Assembly (NCBI RefSeq): GCF_004210375.1
Contig: NC_134837.1
Span: forward strand, 164,527,310-164,591,309
From: Tachypleus tridentatus
Taxonomy: Eukaryota > Arthropoda > Merostomata > Xiphosura > Limulidae
DNA: 64,000 nt
Reading direction: 5' to 3'
Under the pieces are notes generated by a model. The model did not search any database and had not been told where the DNA came from. It worked only from the letters and a program-made list of their open reading frames with translations. Positions 36,295-47,889 of this stretch are shown here, piece by piece. Both the position numbers and the translations under genes were made by a program. How positions within the stretch are numbered: position 1 is the stretch's first letter; each line of letters begins with the position of its first letter.

Positions 36295-37734
36295 CACCAT
36301 ATAAAAAAAAAATTGCTTTTTCTTGTTCTTGGAAAAAAAAAAGTGTTATATCTCAATTGTTTATGCCTAAAGTAAATGGAAAAGACCTATTTTTCTCTTC
36401 AAATTATGCTTTTGTGACCTGGGTAATGAAATTTTCAAATTTACTCATTTTTCAGAACATTCTAGATAGATTCAGTGCTGAGTAGTTGATAGAGAATTTT
36501 CTCGAACTTTCTAGAATGTTGTAAGATTTCCGAGAATGTACAAGAACCTTTTGCAATTTTCTAGAACTTTCCATAGTAATATATATACAACAGCTCACCA
36601 CTTCAGTTTAGTTCTACCTGCCTAAGTGAACACATAGACCTATCTGATTTTATCAGAAATGACATCAAGAAGCTGCAAGCACTCTATAGACGTATTCTGC
36701 TATGTATGTGACTAGTTTATCAAGACAAAAGCGAAAACGTACTCTGTGACAGCATCTGATAAAATGTGTGAAACACACAAGGAATATTTCAGCATGCCTG
36801 TTGGGGATCAAGACAAACCATGGACACCTCATTTTACCTGCGAGCACTGCAAAAAAACTCTAGAAGGTAAGACGGACAATTTTTGCTTGTTTGAATTGTA
36901 AAATTTTATAATATACAAATTTTATACCTTATAAAATTTAAATATATTTTAATTTATTTTTTAATTTCCAATAGTATAGAAAAATATCACATATAAAATG
37001 TTTTGCATGAACCTCTTACGCATTAGTTGTGGATGATATAAATTGATTCTTCATAATATATTTATTTTGATTTTTTGCAGGATGGTACAGAGGGGAAAAG
37101 AGAGCCATGGAGTTCACTATTTCAAGAATTTGGCGTGAACCCACTGCCCACTCAAGCAACCGCTACTTCTGCATGGTGGACCCTTACAAACGTCGGGTTG
37201 GTAAGAATGCATCTGCTATCATGTATCCGAATCTTCCATCATCCATCGCCTCAGTGTACCCACTCTGCCAGAAAGAAAGCAGCCATCTTCAGAAGAGAGC
37301 AGCAAATCAGAAGAAGAGGTAGACGTTGAAGATTCGGATTGCAATTCCAGAGGCACAGCTGGTGAGAGACTTGATCAGAGATCTTGGTCTAACAAAGTCG
37401 AATGCCAAGACAATATTTGAGGGTTGATACGTTAAAGTGATTTACATTACAGTCGCAAGTCTTGAAAACTACTCACTTCTAAACATTTTTGTATAACTTT
37501 AATAGAAATACATGTAGATCTTGATTCATATGTTGTTTCATTCAGACCTTATGAAAATGAAAATGTGTAAATTTGTCTGTTTTTACACAGAAATTACGTT
37601 TATTTCTAAATTTCATTGTCCACGTCACAAAAGCAAGGTTTGAAGTAAATAATGGCCATTTTCTGTACTTTTACAACATAAGCAATTAAGAAGTAACACA
37701 TACTATCCAGGAACAAAATTTGTGTTACATAATG
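36295..37734 (+). mobile_element. CACTA-ended DNA transposon, deletion derivative 1
   Basis: A 1.44-kb element homologous at both ends to the one at 53923-55694. Left end CACCATATAA (mutated from CACTATGTAAC), then CTTTTTCTTGTTCTTGG; right end reversed CATTATGTAACACAAATTTT. It keeps the 5' part: leader, exon 1, intron and first part of exon 2. It lacks the central coding region, deleted at about 37406/37407. It lies 22 bp upstream of the PAK exon acceptor. Flanks GGA and GTA no longer show a clear target duplication. Confidence 0.8.
36659..37322 (+). pseudogene. N-terminal part of CACTA-type transposase, with intron
   Basis: Exon 1 (36659-36866) starts at ATG: MTSRSCKHSIDVFCYVC, a stop shortly after, then FSMPVGDQDKPWTPHFTCEH, CKKTLEG. 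Intron 36867-37080 (214 bp) has GTAAGA and TTTTTTGCAG, and its removal joins the frame exactly (GAAG|GATGG, codons E-G-W). Exon 2 from 37081: WYRGEKRAMEFTISRIWREP, YFCMVDPYKRRVGKNAS, MYPNLPSS. The cysteine pairs CYVC, CEHC and the later C suggest a zinc-binding DNA-recognition domain. After about codon 120 the frame is lost. I know this protein from memory only as a multi-copy uncharacterised family in invertebrate genomes. Not a host gene: it lies wholly inside the element. Confidence 0.7.
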
Positions 37735-38057
37735 GTATCATTAGAATTTGTAATGTGCTAGTACGTAAACATACACATGCAACTGATAAAATGATTGTGC
37801 CTTTTAAAAAATTAACGGATTATCATATGTTTCTTGTCTTATATTTTTGTAAGGTGATAAAACTGTATATTTTCCTTGTAAGTTTATTATACAGCAGTTA
37901 GAAAATTCCATATATAACCACAATCCCAATATAGCAATTATAGGAAATTTAAATAATAAACACATCACATTAAACTGTAGATGTACAAACCCAAATGGTA
38001 AAATATCTCGTACACACATAGCACCAGTGAAATACTGGACTTCTGTGTTCGTCAGGA

Positions 38058-38334
38058 TATGGGTAAGCATGGCCAAGCGTGTTAGGCGTTCAACTGGTAA
38101 TCCAAGGGTCGTGGGTTTGAATCCCGGTCGCACCAAACATGCTCGCCCTTTCAGCCGTGAGAGCGTTATAATTTTACGGTCAATCCCACTAATCGTTGAT
38201 AAAAGAGTAGCCAAAGAGTTGGTGGTGGGTGGTGATGACTAGCTAGCTTCCCTCTAGTCTTACACTGCTAAATTAGGGACGGCTAGCACAGATAGTCCTA
38301 TAGTTGCTTTACGCGAAATTTAAAACAAACAAAT
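38058..38334 (+). mobile_element. SINE family A, near full length
   Basis: Head AAGCATGGCCAAGCG, B-box GGGTTTGAATCCCGG, complete body, and AAACAAACAAA tail abutting the LINE that follows. Confidence 0.95.
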
Positions 38335-38344
38335 CGTTACGATA

Positions 38345-40865
38345 TAGATAGTGACCACCTTCCAGTCTTGTGTATCTTCAATCTCACCCCCACTTAAACA
38401 AAATTAAAGTAAAAGATAAACTAAATTAGAAAAAAGCTAATTGGCCACTATTTCAATCACTCATAGACCAAATTTTACCAACTGAAGTACTAAACTTTGC
38501 CGCGGACGCATCAGATATAGATGCATATAGTCATACAATCTCTGAGTGCCTAAAACATGCAGCCAACAGCTCAATACCGAAACAAAAACACTTCACAACA
38601 ACACACATATGGCAACCACATCAAGAAATAATACATCTAATAAAAGAAACAAGAAAACTACACATACAGTACATACAGAATCGAAACCCAACAATAAAAA
38701 CACAGTTAAACACTATAAGAAATAAAATAAGACATCAAATCCGACAACAAAAACAGGACAGTTGGGACACTTGCTCACAATTAAAACACAAAACAGATCC
38801 AAAACAATTCTAGACACACTTGAAAAATATACCAACACAGGAAAAACAAACAAAGTGTACCCACCACTGGAATCACATGGCAAAACAGCGTACACTAACC
38901 TAGGAAAAGCGAAGATATAAAGACCACGTTCAAAACACACCATGAAGCAGACATGAACAGATACTTTTACAATAAAGTCAATAAATTTATTGAACACAAC
39001 AAAACCATATACATGCCAAAATTCCCAGTAAACTCATTAATAAAACCAGATAAAACAAAAGACTGGAGCACTCATCAACTAATAAAAGATATAACAGTAA
39101 CGGAAGTATTAACAGCTATCAAAAACACAAAAACAAAGCTCCTGGAGAAGATGGTATACAAGCTATTCTAAAACATGGTACTTAGAAATTATATGAACAC
39201 CTAACATTCTTATTTAATTTATCATTATTAGCCGGATATATCTCTATTTCTTGAAAGGAAGCAGTAATATTAATGTTCCAGAAAGAAGCAAAGAAACCAA
39301 ATAATTACCTCCCAATTAGCCTAACCAGTTGCATCGTCAAAATTTTAGAAAGAATAATTAGTAACCGACTATCTATATACTTAGAAGTAAGTTCAAAATT
39401 ACCCGAAATTCAAAACGGATTTAGAAAATACGAATAAACTACAGACCACCTAATCAGAACCAATTACAGACAGCTTTAACAAAAACGAATGTACTGTAGC
39501 TTGCTTTCTCGACATTGAGAAGTCATTGAGAAAGCATTTGACACGTTGTGTCATAACGGATTACGCCATTGGTTAATGGAAATGGATTTCCTCCAGGGAA
39601 TTATTCGCTGGCTATCTAACATCCTAGACAATCGAACGTGTAAAGTAGATGTGAATGGAGCCCACTCAGAGTCCTTTTCACCTGAGGCAGGAGTCCCACA
39701 GGGAGGGGTAGTTAGCTCTATATTATTTATCATGTATGTGAGCAATATGCCACTGTCGGACCTAAATTTAGATTTTGCATAACAATTTTCTGACGATGTA
39801 ACGGTCTGGAAAAGTGCTCCCACTCCTTCAATTGCAGCAACAAACCTCCAACCAGTTCTGAATAATATAGAAGAATACTGACAAATATAGTATAAAAATA
39901 AACATTCCGAAAACCCAAGTAATACGAAACAGCAGATTAAATAAACTGAAAAAATATCCACCAAAGTTATACATGAATGGATCACTTTTACAGACTGCAA
40001 TTTCTGCTAAATTGTTTATGATTAACTTATGATACCAAATTAACGTGGATACAGCATACAAACAATATCCTGATCAGAATCTGGAAAAGAGCAAATTATG
40101 CAAGTAGCCTATCAGGTAAAAATCAAGGTACATTACCTGATAATATCATAAAAATCTACAAAACATACATTAGACGTATAATAGAATACGCATCTCCTGC
40201 CTGGATAAACATAACACAAAAACAATTACATAAACTACAAAAAATACAAAATTCAATCTTAGCTTCAGCCTATAAAGTACCACGTTGTACTTCATCCACA
40301 TTCATGCAAAAGTATGCAAACACAGATACAACATCTGTTAGTCTCTTGTATAATGCACTAAATTATTTTGATAAGAATTGGCATAAAAATGGTTCAATGT
40401 GTGACCTCGACAGATACTACGTATATGATGAGCATAGTCCTAAGTACCTCTCTCCCATAAATATATATTTAACAAATATAAATCAAGCTGGCTACCATGC
40501 ACTAAACACTTAAAACTAGTTTTATTTCTTTTGTATTTTCCTTTCTTTTTAATTTATTTGTTATTATTATTATTTTATTTTTCCGATAAATGTATATGGA
40601 AAAAATATATATATATATATATATATAAGTGGAAAAATAAAATAATATATATATATATATACGAATAAAAATAAAAACAATAAAAATGGAATAAAAGAGG
40701 AAATAATAAATGGATAAAGGAAGAAAAAAAAAGGACAAATACAATACATGGACATTGCCCTGAAAAGGGCCGGAGTACTGTGGGATGCTCTGGTCCAAAA
40801 GCACTTCAACAACAACAAATTCTAACAAGTAGGTCTTGTGCACCTGACCCTCCTGGGTATTCAAA
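38345..40865 (+). mobile_element. Jockey-like LINE, 5'-truncated
   Basis: Ordered non-LTR retrotransposon pieces: SDHLPVLCIFNLTPT (end of the APE endonuclease), basic pre-RT region, then reverse transcriptase blocks PNNYLPISLTSCIVKILERI, IQNGFRKY, EKAFDTLCHNGL, GVPQGGVVSSILFIMYVSNM and FADDVTVW, then thumb/C-terminus RIIEYASPAWINITQKQLHK, LQKIQNSILASAYKVPR. Open stretches are 39546-39782 and 40304-40513. The catalytic ADD is intact but the frame is interrupted repeatedly. The 3' untranslated part contains AT dinucleotide runs (40607-40663). The 5' end is cut within the endonuclease, directly after the SINE. Confidence 0.85.
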
Positions 40866-41323
40866 AATTAAACATACCTAAATATCAACATAGAAGAAGC
40901 GAACCATGACATTTTCTGATCAGGCAGTCGATCAGTGAAATGGAAACTCCCTCTTTTACAGTTATTAGATATGTCAAATATTTCTAACAATTCCCTTACA
41001 AACAGTGAAATTAATATTTAATCAAATATAAAAAATTATTAGGAACAACCACTTTATAATGAAGCATCTGATTTTCTGAATCTATTCTCCTCTGTTTAAT
41101 TGCATGTTGGCAATCTATGGAAGTTAAAATATTAAAATTATTCTGCAACTATGCATCAGTACTGCTATTGTTTGAAAATTATTTTCCTGAAAAATGTAGT
41201 TCAGGAGATAATAAAAATCTGAAGTTTTCATGATTGTGGATATTCTACATCGGATTTAAAAGTGAAAGGACGGTTTAGTTTTAACATTTCTATCTTAAAC
41301 TAATAAAATATTCGTTTTATCGT

Positions 41324-41968
41324 GTGATGAATTGTATTAAGTTTTTGTCCGACATTTCCTGTCAGGACGGATTAATTAAAAACAAACTACCACGAAAAGA
41401 GAATATCTTAGACTCCAGCCACTACAACAACAACCAAGTTACAGGCAGAGCACGTGTGTTGAATTTGATGAATAAAGTTACAGACAGAGTACGTGTATTG
41501 AATTTGATGAACCAAGTTACAGGCAGAGTACGTGTATTGAATTTGATGAACCAAGTTACAGGCAGAGTACGTGTATTGAATTTGATGAACCAAGTTACAG
41601 GCAGAGTACGTGTATTAAAGTTGATGAACCAAGTTACAGACAGAGTACGTGTATTGAATTTGATGAACCAAGTTACAGGCAGAGTACGTGTATTGAATTT
41701 GATGAACCAAGTTACAGGCAGAGTACGTGTATTAAAGTTGATGAACCAAGTTACAGGCAGAGTTCGTGTATTGAATTTGATGAACCAAGTTACAGGCAGA
41801 GTACGTGTATTGAATTTGATGAACCAAGTTACAGACAGAGTACGTGTATTGATTTTGATGAACCAAGTTACAGACAGAGTACGTTTATTGAATTTGATGA
41901 ACCAAGTTACAGGCAGAGTACGTGTATTGAATTTGATGATAGTAAAACTTATGATAAGAAAGTTCTAG
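41324..41968 (+). CDS. 214-codon open frame across a 39-bp minisatellite
   Basis: ATG frame with 36 unique residues, 13 copies of NQVTGRVRVLNLM and a short tail. I do not recognise a family. Because the unit is 13 codons long without stops, the openness may be a passive result of amplification. A second plus frame is open from repeat 2 through the array and 38 codons beyond it (PSYRQSTCIEFDE repeats, then SKTYDKKVLVEILHQVVCG and TDLKHSSLFTL), and looks more protein-like in composition. Neither frame has a recognisable promoter or splice context. Possible but unproven gene; more likely a satellite. Confidence 0.25.
   Translation: MMNCIKFLSDISCQDGLIKNKLPRKENILDSSHYNNNQVTGRARVLNLMNKVTDRVRVLNLMNQVTGRVRVLNLMNQVTGRVRVLNLMNQVTGRVRVLKLMNQVTDRVRVLNLMNQVTGRVRVLNLMNQVTGRVRVLKLMNQVTGRVRVLNLMNQVTGRVRVLNLMNQVTDRVRVLILMNQVTDRVRLLNLMNQVTGRVRVLNLMIVKLMIRKF
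41432..41938 (+). repeat. 39-bp minisatellite, 13 copies
   Basis: Unit AACCAAGTTACAGGCAGAGT followed by ACGTGTATTGAATTTGATG, no length variation between copies. Variants (GGC/GAC codon 5, AAT/AAA codon 11) are distributed so that a [GK, DN, GN, GK] order repeats, hinting at amplification of a multi-unit block. Confidence 0.98.
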
Positions 41969-41999
41969 TTGAAATACTGCATCAAGTTGTATGTGGTCC

Positions 42000-43530
42000 A
42001 ACAAGAACAGATTTAAAGCACAGTAGCCTGTTTACACTTTGATCGACTTCTAGATGCGCCCAATCTATAATAACCTAACGGAAACCCTGATTTTGAAAAC
42101 ACGAACTCCCAAGGGAAGACTGGCGTCCTTTTCTAGAAAACAAAACATGTCTCAATGTTATCAGATGATGGAAAGAGTCTTGTGCCTTATGCAGATGACA
42201 CGCTATACATGCACGTGAAACACGTGGACTAGTTAACCATGGTTGATAGTCAGTGAAGCTATCTTTATTCAGAGTTCTACCACATCTGATTGACACGAAG
42301 TAAAAATGTATTTCAACTTTCATTTTATTGAACTCAGGCATAAACTGTAACAATCAGTGTGACGCAACCTCTAATAGCTACACGTACTCTGAAAGATGAC
42401 GTATGTTAATAATACTTTAATAACCGAAAATGGTGCATGCTACTCGTTAATCACAGAGTACTATTTGAAAACGGTAAAAATGCACTGTAGGATAGGAATA
42501 GAATATGTCATAGGCATATCACAACAATTCTACTGAAAATATTGTATAATTAATACGTAGTTCAACATGTAGACAAAGCACAAGAAAACTATAAATGTCA
42601 CAAGCTGATAACAATGTAATAATTGAAGAACCAGTACGTGGCTTAAGCGAAGTAATCAACGATGTGAAACACATCAAACGTAGAAATTCAAGAAGATCAT
42701 GTTGATCATGCGTTTCAGTAAAAAATGTCACATGTAAATCTCAGTGTAACAACTGTGAATTGCTGGACGTATATTGTGACAGTTAATACACTTATAGCTA
42801 TATTACAAACAATATAAACAAACACACAATTAGTACCGAAATGAGCATTTAATGTATAACAACTGTTACATTTAAATGGGCAAAAAATATGTAAACAAAC
42901 ATTTCATTACATTTGGTTTAATATTTTATTCAAGTTTTAACATTATATGTCGTAATAAGTAAATACTGCAAAAAAGGAAATCATAAAAAACATGAAAAAA
43001 ACGCTTGTGAATTGTTGAACTAAAGCCACAGTCTCTTAAATTTAAATAATAGTTATGAATGATACGATAAAATGCTAAAACTATAAGTTTTCAAAGTTTG
43101 TATTTAATTTGCTTGTACATAAACGTAAATAGTTAAATTACTACGTAAGTTTCTGTTAAACCAATTATATCAATGATAGTGCATTTACAAATTTTGTGCA
43201 ATTTTGTAAGTATCAATCACATTCGTGTAACTGTACAGTGTGGAGATTAAAGCCATGTTGGTTTCTCTTAACTCTAGAGATAACTTATTATTTTTAAAAA
43301 AATAGTTTACTAATTCTATTTCGCAGTTTTGAAGAAAATATTAACTTATTATTTTCATTTCTGATAAAAATTGTATATTCACATTCACGAAGTTCTAACT
43401 CATTTCTAGGAGTTCATTTCAGAGTCTTTGTAACAGCAGAGTTATCTAAGAAATCAACAGATTTAACAAGATTATCCCGTTTAGTTTCATCTCTAATAAA
43501 AATATCAAGTTTACTTTTGTTATGCATTAC
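42000..43530. other. No feature seen
   Basis: Short open frames only. A stretch near 42.08-42.22 kb (plus: SDDGKSLVPYADDTLYMHV) resembles coding sequence but is interrupted and unplaced. Confidence 0.4.
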
Positions 43531-43538
43531 CTGATACG

Positions 43539-43748
43539 TCAGGTTGGTTTCCGAGATTTAGTTATAATAAACGTGTCTTGGCTGTCAGAATTTTCAATGA
43601 GAATAACAACGTTTCCCTTGAGATGTCCTTGTTTACTGTTAGGTTTAACGATAATAAGTTCATCATAATTTTTCACATGTTTGTGAGACATACGTCGCTG
43701 GGTATATTCTTCGATAGCTTTTGCTTGTTTTGACGCCAGTGTTCTTTT
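43539..43748 (-). CDS. Candidate terminal exon, unrecognised protein
   Basis: After a good acceptor (TATTCTACATCTTCAG) the minus strand is open for 69 codons to TGA: KRTLASKQAKAIEEYTQRRM, SHKHVKNYDELIIVKPNSK, QGHLKGNVVILIENSDSQ, DTFIITKSRKPT. It is hydrophilic and charged, unlike the AT-driven hydrophobic frames around it, which argues for real coding sequence. No family recognised. It could be the C-terminal tail of the gene carrying the Ig-like exon 1.9 kb upstream on the same strand, but no linking exon was found. Alternatively a decayed element. Confidence 0.35.
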   Translation of the reverse strand, partial: KRTLASKQAKAIEEYTQRRMSHKHVKNYDELIIVKPNSKQGHLKGNVVILIENSDSQDTFIITKSRKPT

Positions 43749-43999
43749 CTGAAGATGTAGAATATAATTATATTTAGTGACGCAACACTCAAAAATTGAG
43801 CAATCATTTTACTATAACATGCATAAAACCAAATAAATGTTTGTGTGAAAATTATAAGTGATGAAATTGGTTTCACTTATCTCATAAATGTTTTCTCGAA
43901 ACTAGGAAAACTATCTCAAGCATTGTTTCATGTAGTGAATAAAGAATAACATGCAGCAGACAATAACTTAAATACTGTTTTCCATTTATATTTTGCACG

Positions 44000-45080
44000 T
44001 TCACAAAGGATAACTCGATTGTTTATATTATTGCCTGGACATGATAAAAGTACGGTTATAATTAAATGTCAAGTGTTCCACTCAATTTATTGTCATATAA
44101 ATTAAGTATAAAAAGTTATGTAATCTGAACTCCGAATGACTGGTTATTTACTTTATGTTACAGAGAGAAATATTTTTCAAACTGTCTTTTTTTCTTTTTT
44201 TTTTTTGCAAATTTGGAATAAATCACGCACTTTCTAGTGCTTTAAAATATTAAATACTCTTAGTAAAGTCCAAAGGAAGAGAACTGTATATTTCACTACA
44301 TATTATATCTATCAGATCAGTGAAAGATGGCTGACAGAAAAAAAACAAAAAACTGTTGTAAAATGTCTCAAAGCGTCATTAACAAGATATAGCAAAACCA
44401 CTTGCAACAAAATGGTACAAATACGCTGGTACTTGACAAAGGAGATCCCAACCCACATTTTAAGCAGGTTACCGCTATATACCGATTCTCTGTGATTATG
44501 GGTAACCTGATTAAAATCTGAATCAGATGTTCAAAGGTCTAACATGGCGTCATTTCAGACGGTTACAAAACGAAATAATCCGAGCAATATGAGCCGAAAT
44601 GATATATTATGGTGCCACTAATACACAAAATAATTCGCTTTTATTATCAGTAGTGGTAGTATGTATGTGAGTGAAAAATTACGAAAGGACATTCTGATCT
44701 TTATGTTTTCCAGATGTTATTGTTGCTGTGGACATTAGTAAAGGTAATGCGTATATCTTTCACTATATTATACTGTTACGTTTGGTTCTGGCTTCATTTT
44801 AATGGATGGTAATTGTCTTCCAACATGTACTAAGATTGAAGAAGAAGTGGTTCACCTGTTCAACTAGCATACAGACTTATCAGATCTCAATGGTATCGAA
44901 CACGTATAGGTCTCTTTTGTTAGAAAAATCTCATGTATTCAAACAACTCTGAACACTAAAGATTCTCTGAACGCATCTTTATCAGTAGTTGGGGATAACC
45001 CAAGGCATTAACAACACTTATTTTAAACATGCAATATCAAACAGATGGTTTTAACTGTAAAAATTTAAATTTACTTATAC
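44000..45080. other. No feature seen
   Basis: No recognisable exon or repeat. Confidence 0.4.
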
Positions 45081-45089
45081 CAAATATTA

Positions 45090-45342
45090 ATTGGCCTAGC
45101 GCGTAAGGCGTGCGACTCGTACTCCGAGGGTCGTGCCAAACATGCTCGTCCTCCCAGCCGTGGGGGCGTTATAATATTACGGTCAATCCCACTATTCGTT
45201 GGTAAAAGAGTAGCCCAAGAGTTGGCGGTGGATGGTGATGACTAGCTGCCTTCCCTCCAGTCTTACACTGCTAAATTAGGGACGGCTAGCAGAGATAGCC
45301 CTCCAGTAGCTTTGTGCGAAATTCAAAAACAAACAAACAAAA
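45090..45342 (+). mobile_element. SINE family A with short internal deletion in the head
   Basis: The head loses the B-box (GGGTCGTGCCAAACATGCTC: the bases GGGTTCGAATCCC are missing), whereas body and AAACAAACAAAC tail are well preserved. Without the B-box it could not be transcribed by RNA polymerase III. Confidence 0.93.
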
Positions 45343-45634
45343 CTATCCAACGCATTCAAATAAGCTTAAACAAAAATATCGCAAACACATGGTTACATTA
45401 ATAATCAATATTGTCAGTTAAACTATAATTCAGATGCTTCCCGAACAGTAAATATAGAGGGAATTCATTTTTAATCAATACACATGGTGGGTGAAATATC
45501 AAATTCAAAGGTAACGGTTGAAGTGCATTCAAAATCGAAAAGGGTGATTTCGACTTAAAGGTTATTTCTGTTAAATTAATATGGTTTAGTAAACGAAAAT
45601 AAGACCTAAAATAAAAAAAAAACTTTTAGTTTAC

Positions 45635-45701
45635 CTATGACATTATGCTTGTAATCGCTTTCACCATTTCCACACGTGTAAATTCCCACGTCTTCAAATT
45701 G
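45635..45701 (-). CDS. Candidate exon, end of an Ig-like domain
   Basis: 67 bp between acceptor GTGATTAACAG and donor GTAAAC. It encodes QFEDVGIYTCGNGESDYKHN followed by VI. The D-x-G-x-Y-x-C motif is the F strand of immunoglobulin domains, where the Cys forms the core disulfide. Ig domains split by an intron before the F strand occur in cell-adhesion molecules and receptor tyrosine kinases. The other half of the domain was not found. Short, so chance remains possible. Confidence 0.4.
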
Positions 45702-45824
45702 CTGTTAATCACAATAGTATTTTAATTTTACTAATACTATTTAGTTTTAATACGTTTTAGACGTACTCTTTAAAGTATTTAATGATAGCTGGATTTATTT
45801 ACCAAATAAGCTATTCTCAACTGT

Positions 45825-45872
45825 ATTCTCGCCGAGGGCAGAGCGCAGACAGCCCACAATATCGAATTATAC
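45825..45872 (+). mobile_element. SINE family C fragment
   Basis: GAGGGCAGAGCGCAGACAGC then CCACAAT matches the middle of family C. Nothing else of the SINE remains. Confidence 0.4.
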
Positions 45873-46228
45873 TTAATCTTAGAAATCTATACTGCAAAAT
45901 AAAAAATAATGGTGAAAATTAATTAAATACCATAGTTTTTAAGTTTTAAATAATTATTACAAAAAATAGAAATCTGTTAAAAAACGTGTAGTTATTTTAG
46001 TTTCTTAATACTTTTTGTCCGGTCATACGTTATATTGTTATATTTCGAGCGTTTACTCAATAGTTGTTACATGTGTGTGAACCTTAACATTAATATAGAA
46101 TATAAAATAAATCTTTTTATCCAAGACTTTAGCACCTCATACTTTGATGGTTAGGGTGCTCATACCATCAGCATAATTAAGCAATTATATAAAAAAAGTA
46201 CTGTTACACTGGATATGTATATCGTGAT

Positions 46229-46465
46229 ATGTTTGTTTTGTTTTCAGTTTTTCGTAAAGTTACACAAGGGCTACCTGCGACAGCCGTTCCTACTTCAGCA
46301 GTATAAGATTGGAGGGAGGGTAGTTAGTCATCACCTCCCAGTGCCAACTTGTTAACGAATAGTGTTATTGCAAGCCACGTTATAACTCCAAAACCTCTGA
46401 AACGGCTAGCATGTTTGGTGTGACGGAAATTCGAACCTAAACCGACTACGTGTTCCGACTTTACG
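46229..46465 (-). mobile_element. SINE family A, diverged
   Basis: Inverted; tail TTTGTTTTGTTTTCAG left, CCAACTTGTTAACGAATAGT in the body, decayed head right. A segment of the body (about 20 bp) is missing. Confidence 0.85.
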
Positions 46466-46774
46466 CTTGTCTATCTCTTTATTTGCTGTTAAGTTACTTT
46501 TGCACCCAGCATCTTAACATGTCCATTTCTCAGTTAAAGTACCAATAAACCGAGAAGAAAAGCATCCAAAACTTAAATATAAATCATTTAACAAACTAGT
46601 AATATAAATATTGTAAGCTTTCGTTAATCTATTTTTTGTTATTGTAACATTTCAGTTTTTGAAACGTTCTTTTATATTTCTATAAATGTTTAATTTAATA
46701 AATATCATCACGATACTTCCCTTCGTCTTTGAAGTGTGTTCTGGGTTAGTAGAGTGACGTCCAAATAACTTTAT

Positions 46775-46930
46775 TTTTTTGGTTCAACTTCGCGAAAAGC
46801 TGCTTGAGAGCTCTCTGCATAAGTGAAGTTATAGAGTAAGAGGAAATACAACTAGTAAACTTTACACGCTAGCAACTATTAGCCAACAAATATCAGAAAT
46901 GTCTGTCAGATTATAACGCTCGTAAAACAA
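46775..46930 (-). mobile_element. SINE family A, very old
   Basis: Only GGTTCAACTTCGCGAAAAGC, scattered body positions and GATTATAACGCTCGTAA align. Low identity. Confidence 0.5.
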
Positions 46931-46945
46931 TACTTATTGAGGTGA

Positions 46946-47066
46946 GTGTGTGTTTTATTACAGCAAGAGCCACATCGGGCTACCTGCTGAGTCCACCGAG
47001 GGGAATCGAACCAATGATTTCAGCGTTACAAATCATTAGACTTACCGCTGTACCAACAAGGGGCAA
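46946..47066 (-). mobile_element. SINE family B
   Basis: Inverted and well preserved: GCCACATCGGGCTACCTGC, GGGGAATCGAACCAATGATT, TTAGACTTACCGCTGTACCA. Confidence 0.85.
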
Positions 47067-47289
47067 TACTTTTTATTTCTTCAATTTAAATTTAGTTGTT
47101 CAGCACCTTATGTATTGTTTTGCTTTAATTATCTGTTTGAGGAAAGAAGCATTATTTCAACTAAGAGTTTGGTTGCTAGATAATCAGCTCCTCTAATCGC
47201 TTCAAACTTCATAGAGCAACAATTTAACCAAGCTGCTACTACTACCATCAGACTCATATAAATAATTTAAGGTTTTTTTCTTTGGAATC

Positions 47290-47434
47290 TTCAACAGAAT
47301 GTACTTCGTGATCACGAGAAACCTACTTGAATTAACAATGTATTGTATTTCAATACGGCTAGTATGGGTATTAAACTTTTATTAAAATAAAGTAGACAAC
47401 AAGGCTTCAAACTTCTTATGTCATCTTCAGGTAA
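47290..47434 (-). repeat. Dispersed repeat with decayed hammerhead-like motif
   Basis: Shares GATCACGAGAAACCTACT, ATTAAACTTTTATTAAAATA and GTCATCTTCAGG in order with 59640-59790. The hammerhead-like core keeps CTGAAGA on the minus strand but the GAAAC side reads GAAGC. The sequence further right (to 47720) may belong to the same element. Confidence 0.55.
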
Positions 47435-47889
47435 ACAAAAAGAGTTCGCATACTTGTGCATTTTCTTTAGACGACACTTTTCAACTATGTTTTTGAAATC
47501 TGACTTAATTTCTTTGTGTGTACCCTTCTTTATACACATATATTTCATAATATTTGGCCACAAGAAACAAAATAATAAAGCTACAAAAGTTGCTAGTTCT
47601 ATCACCTTCTATAAATACATGATGTTTGGACATCACCAAGGTTTTGACATTTCCTGATTTCATACTTCTTTTTGTATTTTTCTTTTTGTCGAACCTGTCG
47701 ATCATTTCATTCAACAAAAAACACCATTCTGATAAGTTGTACCTGAGAATTTGAGACTGGACTTTAAATTGCTGTAAATTTCGTCATAACAATGAAGCTG
47801 AGTGTATATACTTTTAATTATTGAATTCATATTATTTGAGCATACACGACTTTAGAATCATGTAATTCACCCTAAAACCTTGGATTTTG

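Noticed and set aside
37804-38214. 136-codon minus-strand gene
   Set aside because: The N-terminal part is the reverse strand of a family A SINE; the remainder is AT-rich filler.
40502-40864. 120-codon minus-strand gene
   Set aside because: The frame is made of AT and A-rich runs in the 3' part of the Jockey-like LINE; its Tyr-Ile repeats are microsatellite translation.
44700-44745. 32-bp plus-strand micro-exon (DVIVAVDIS)
   Set aside because: It has AG and GT at its ends, but there is no neighbour exon and the pattern is expected by chance in this much AT-rich sequence.
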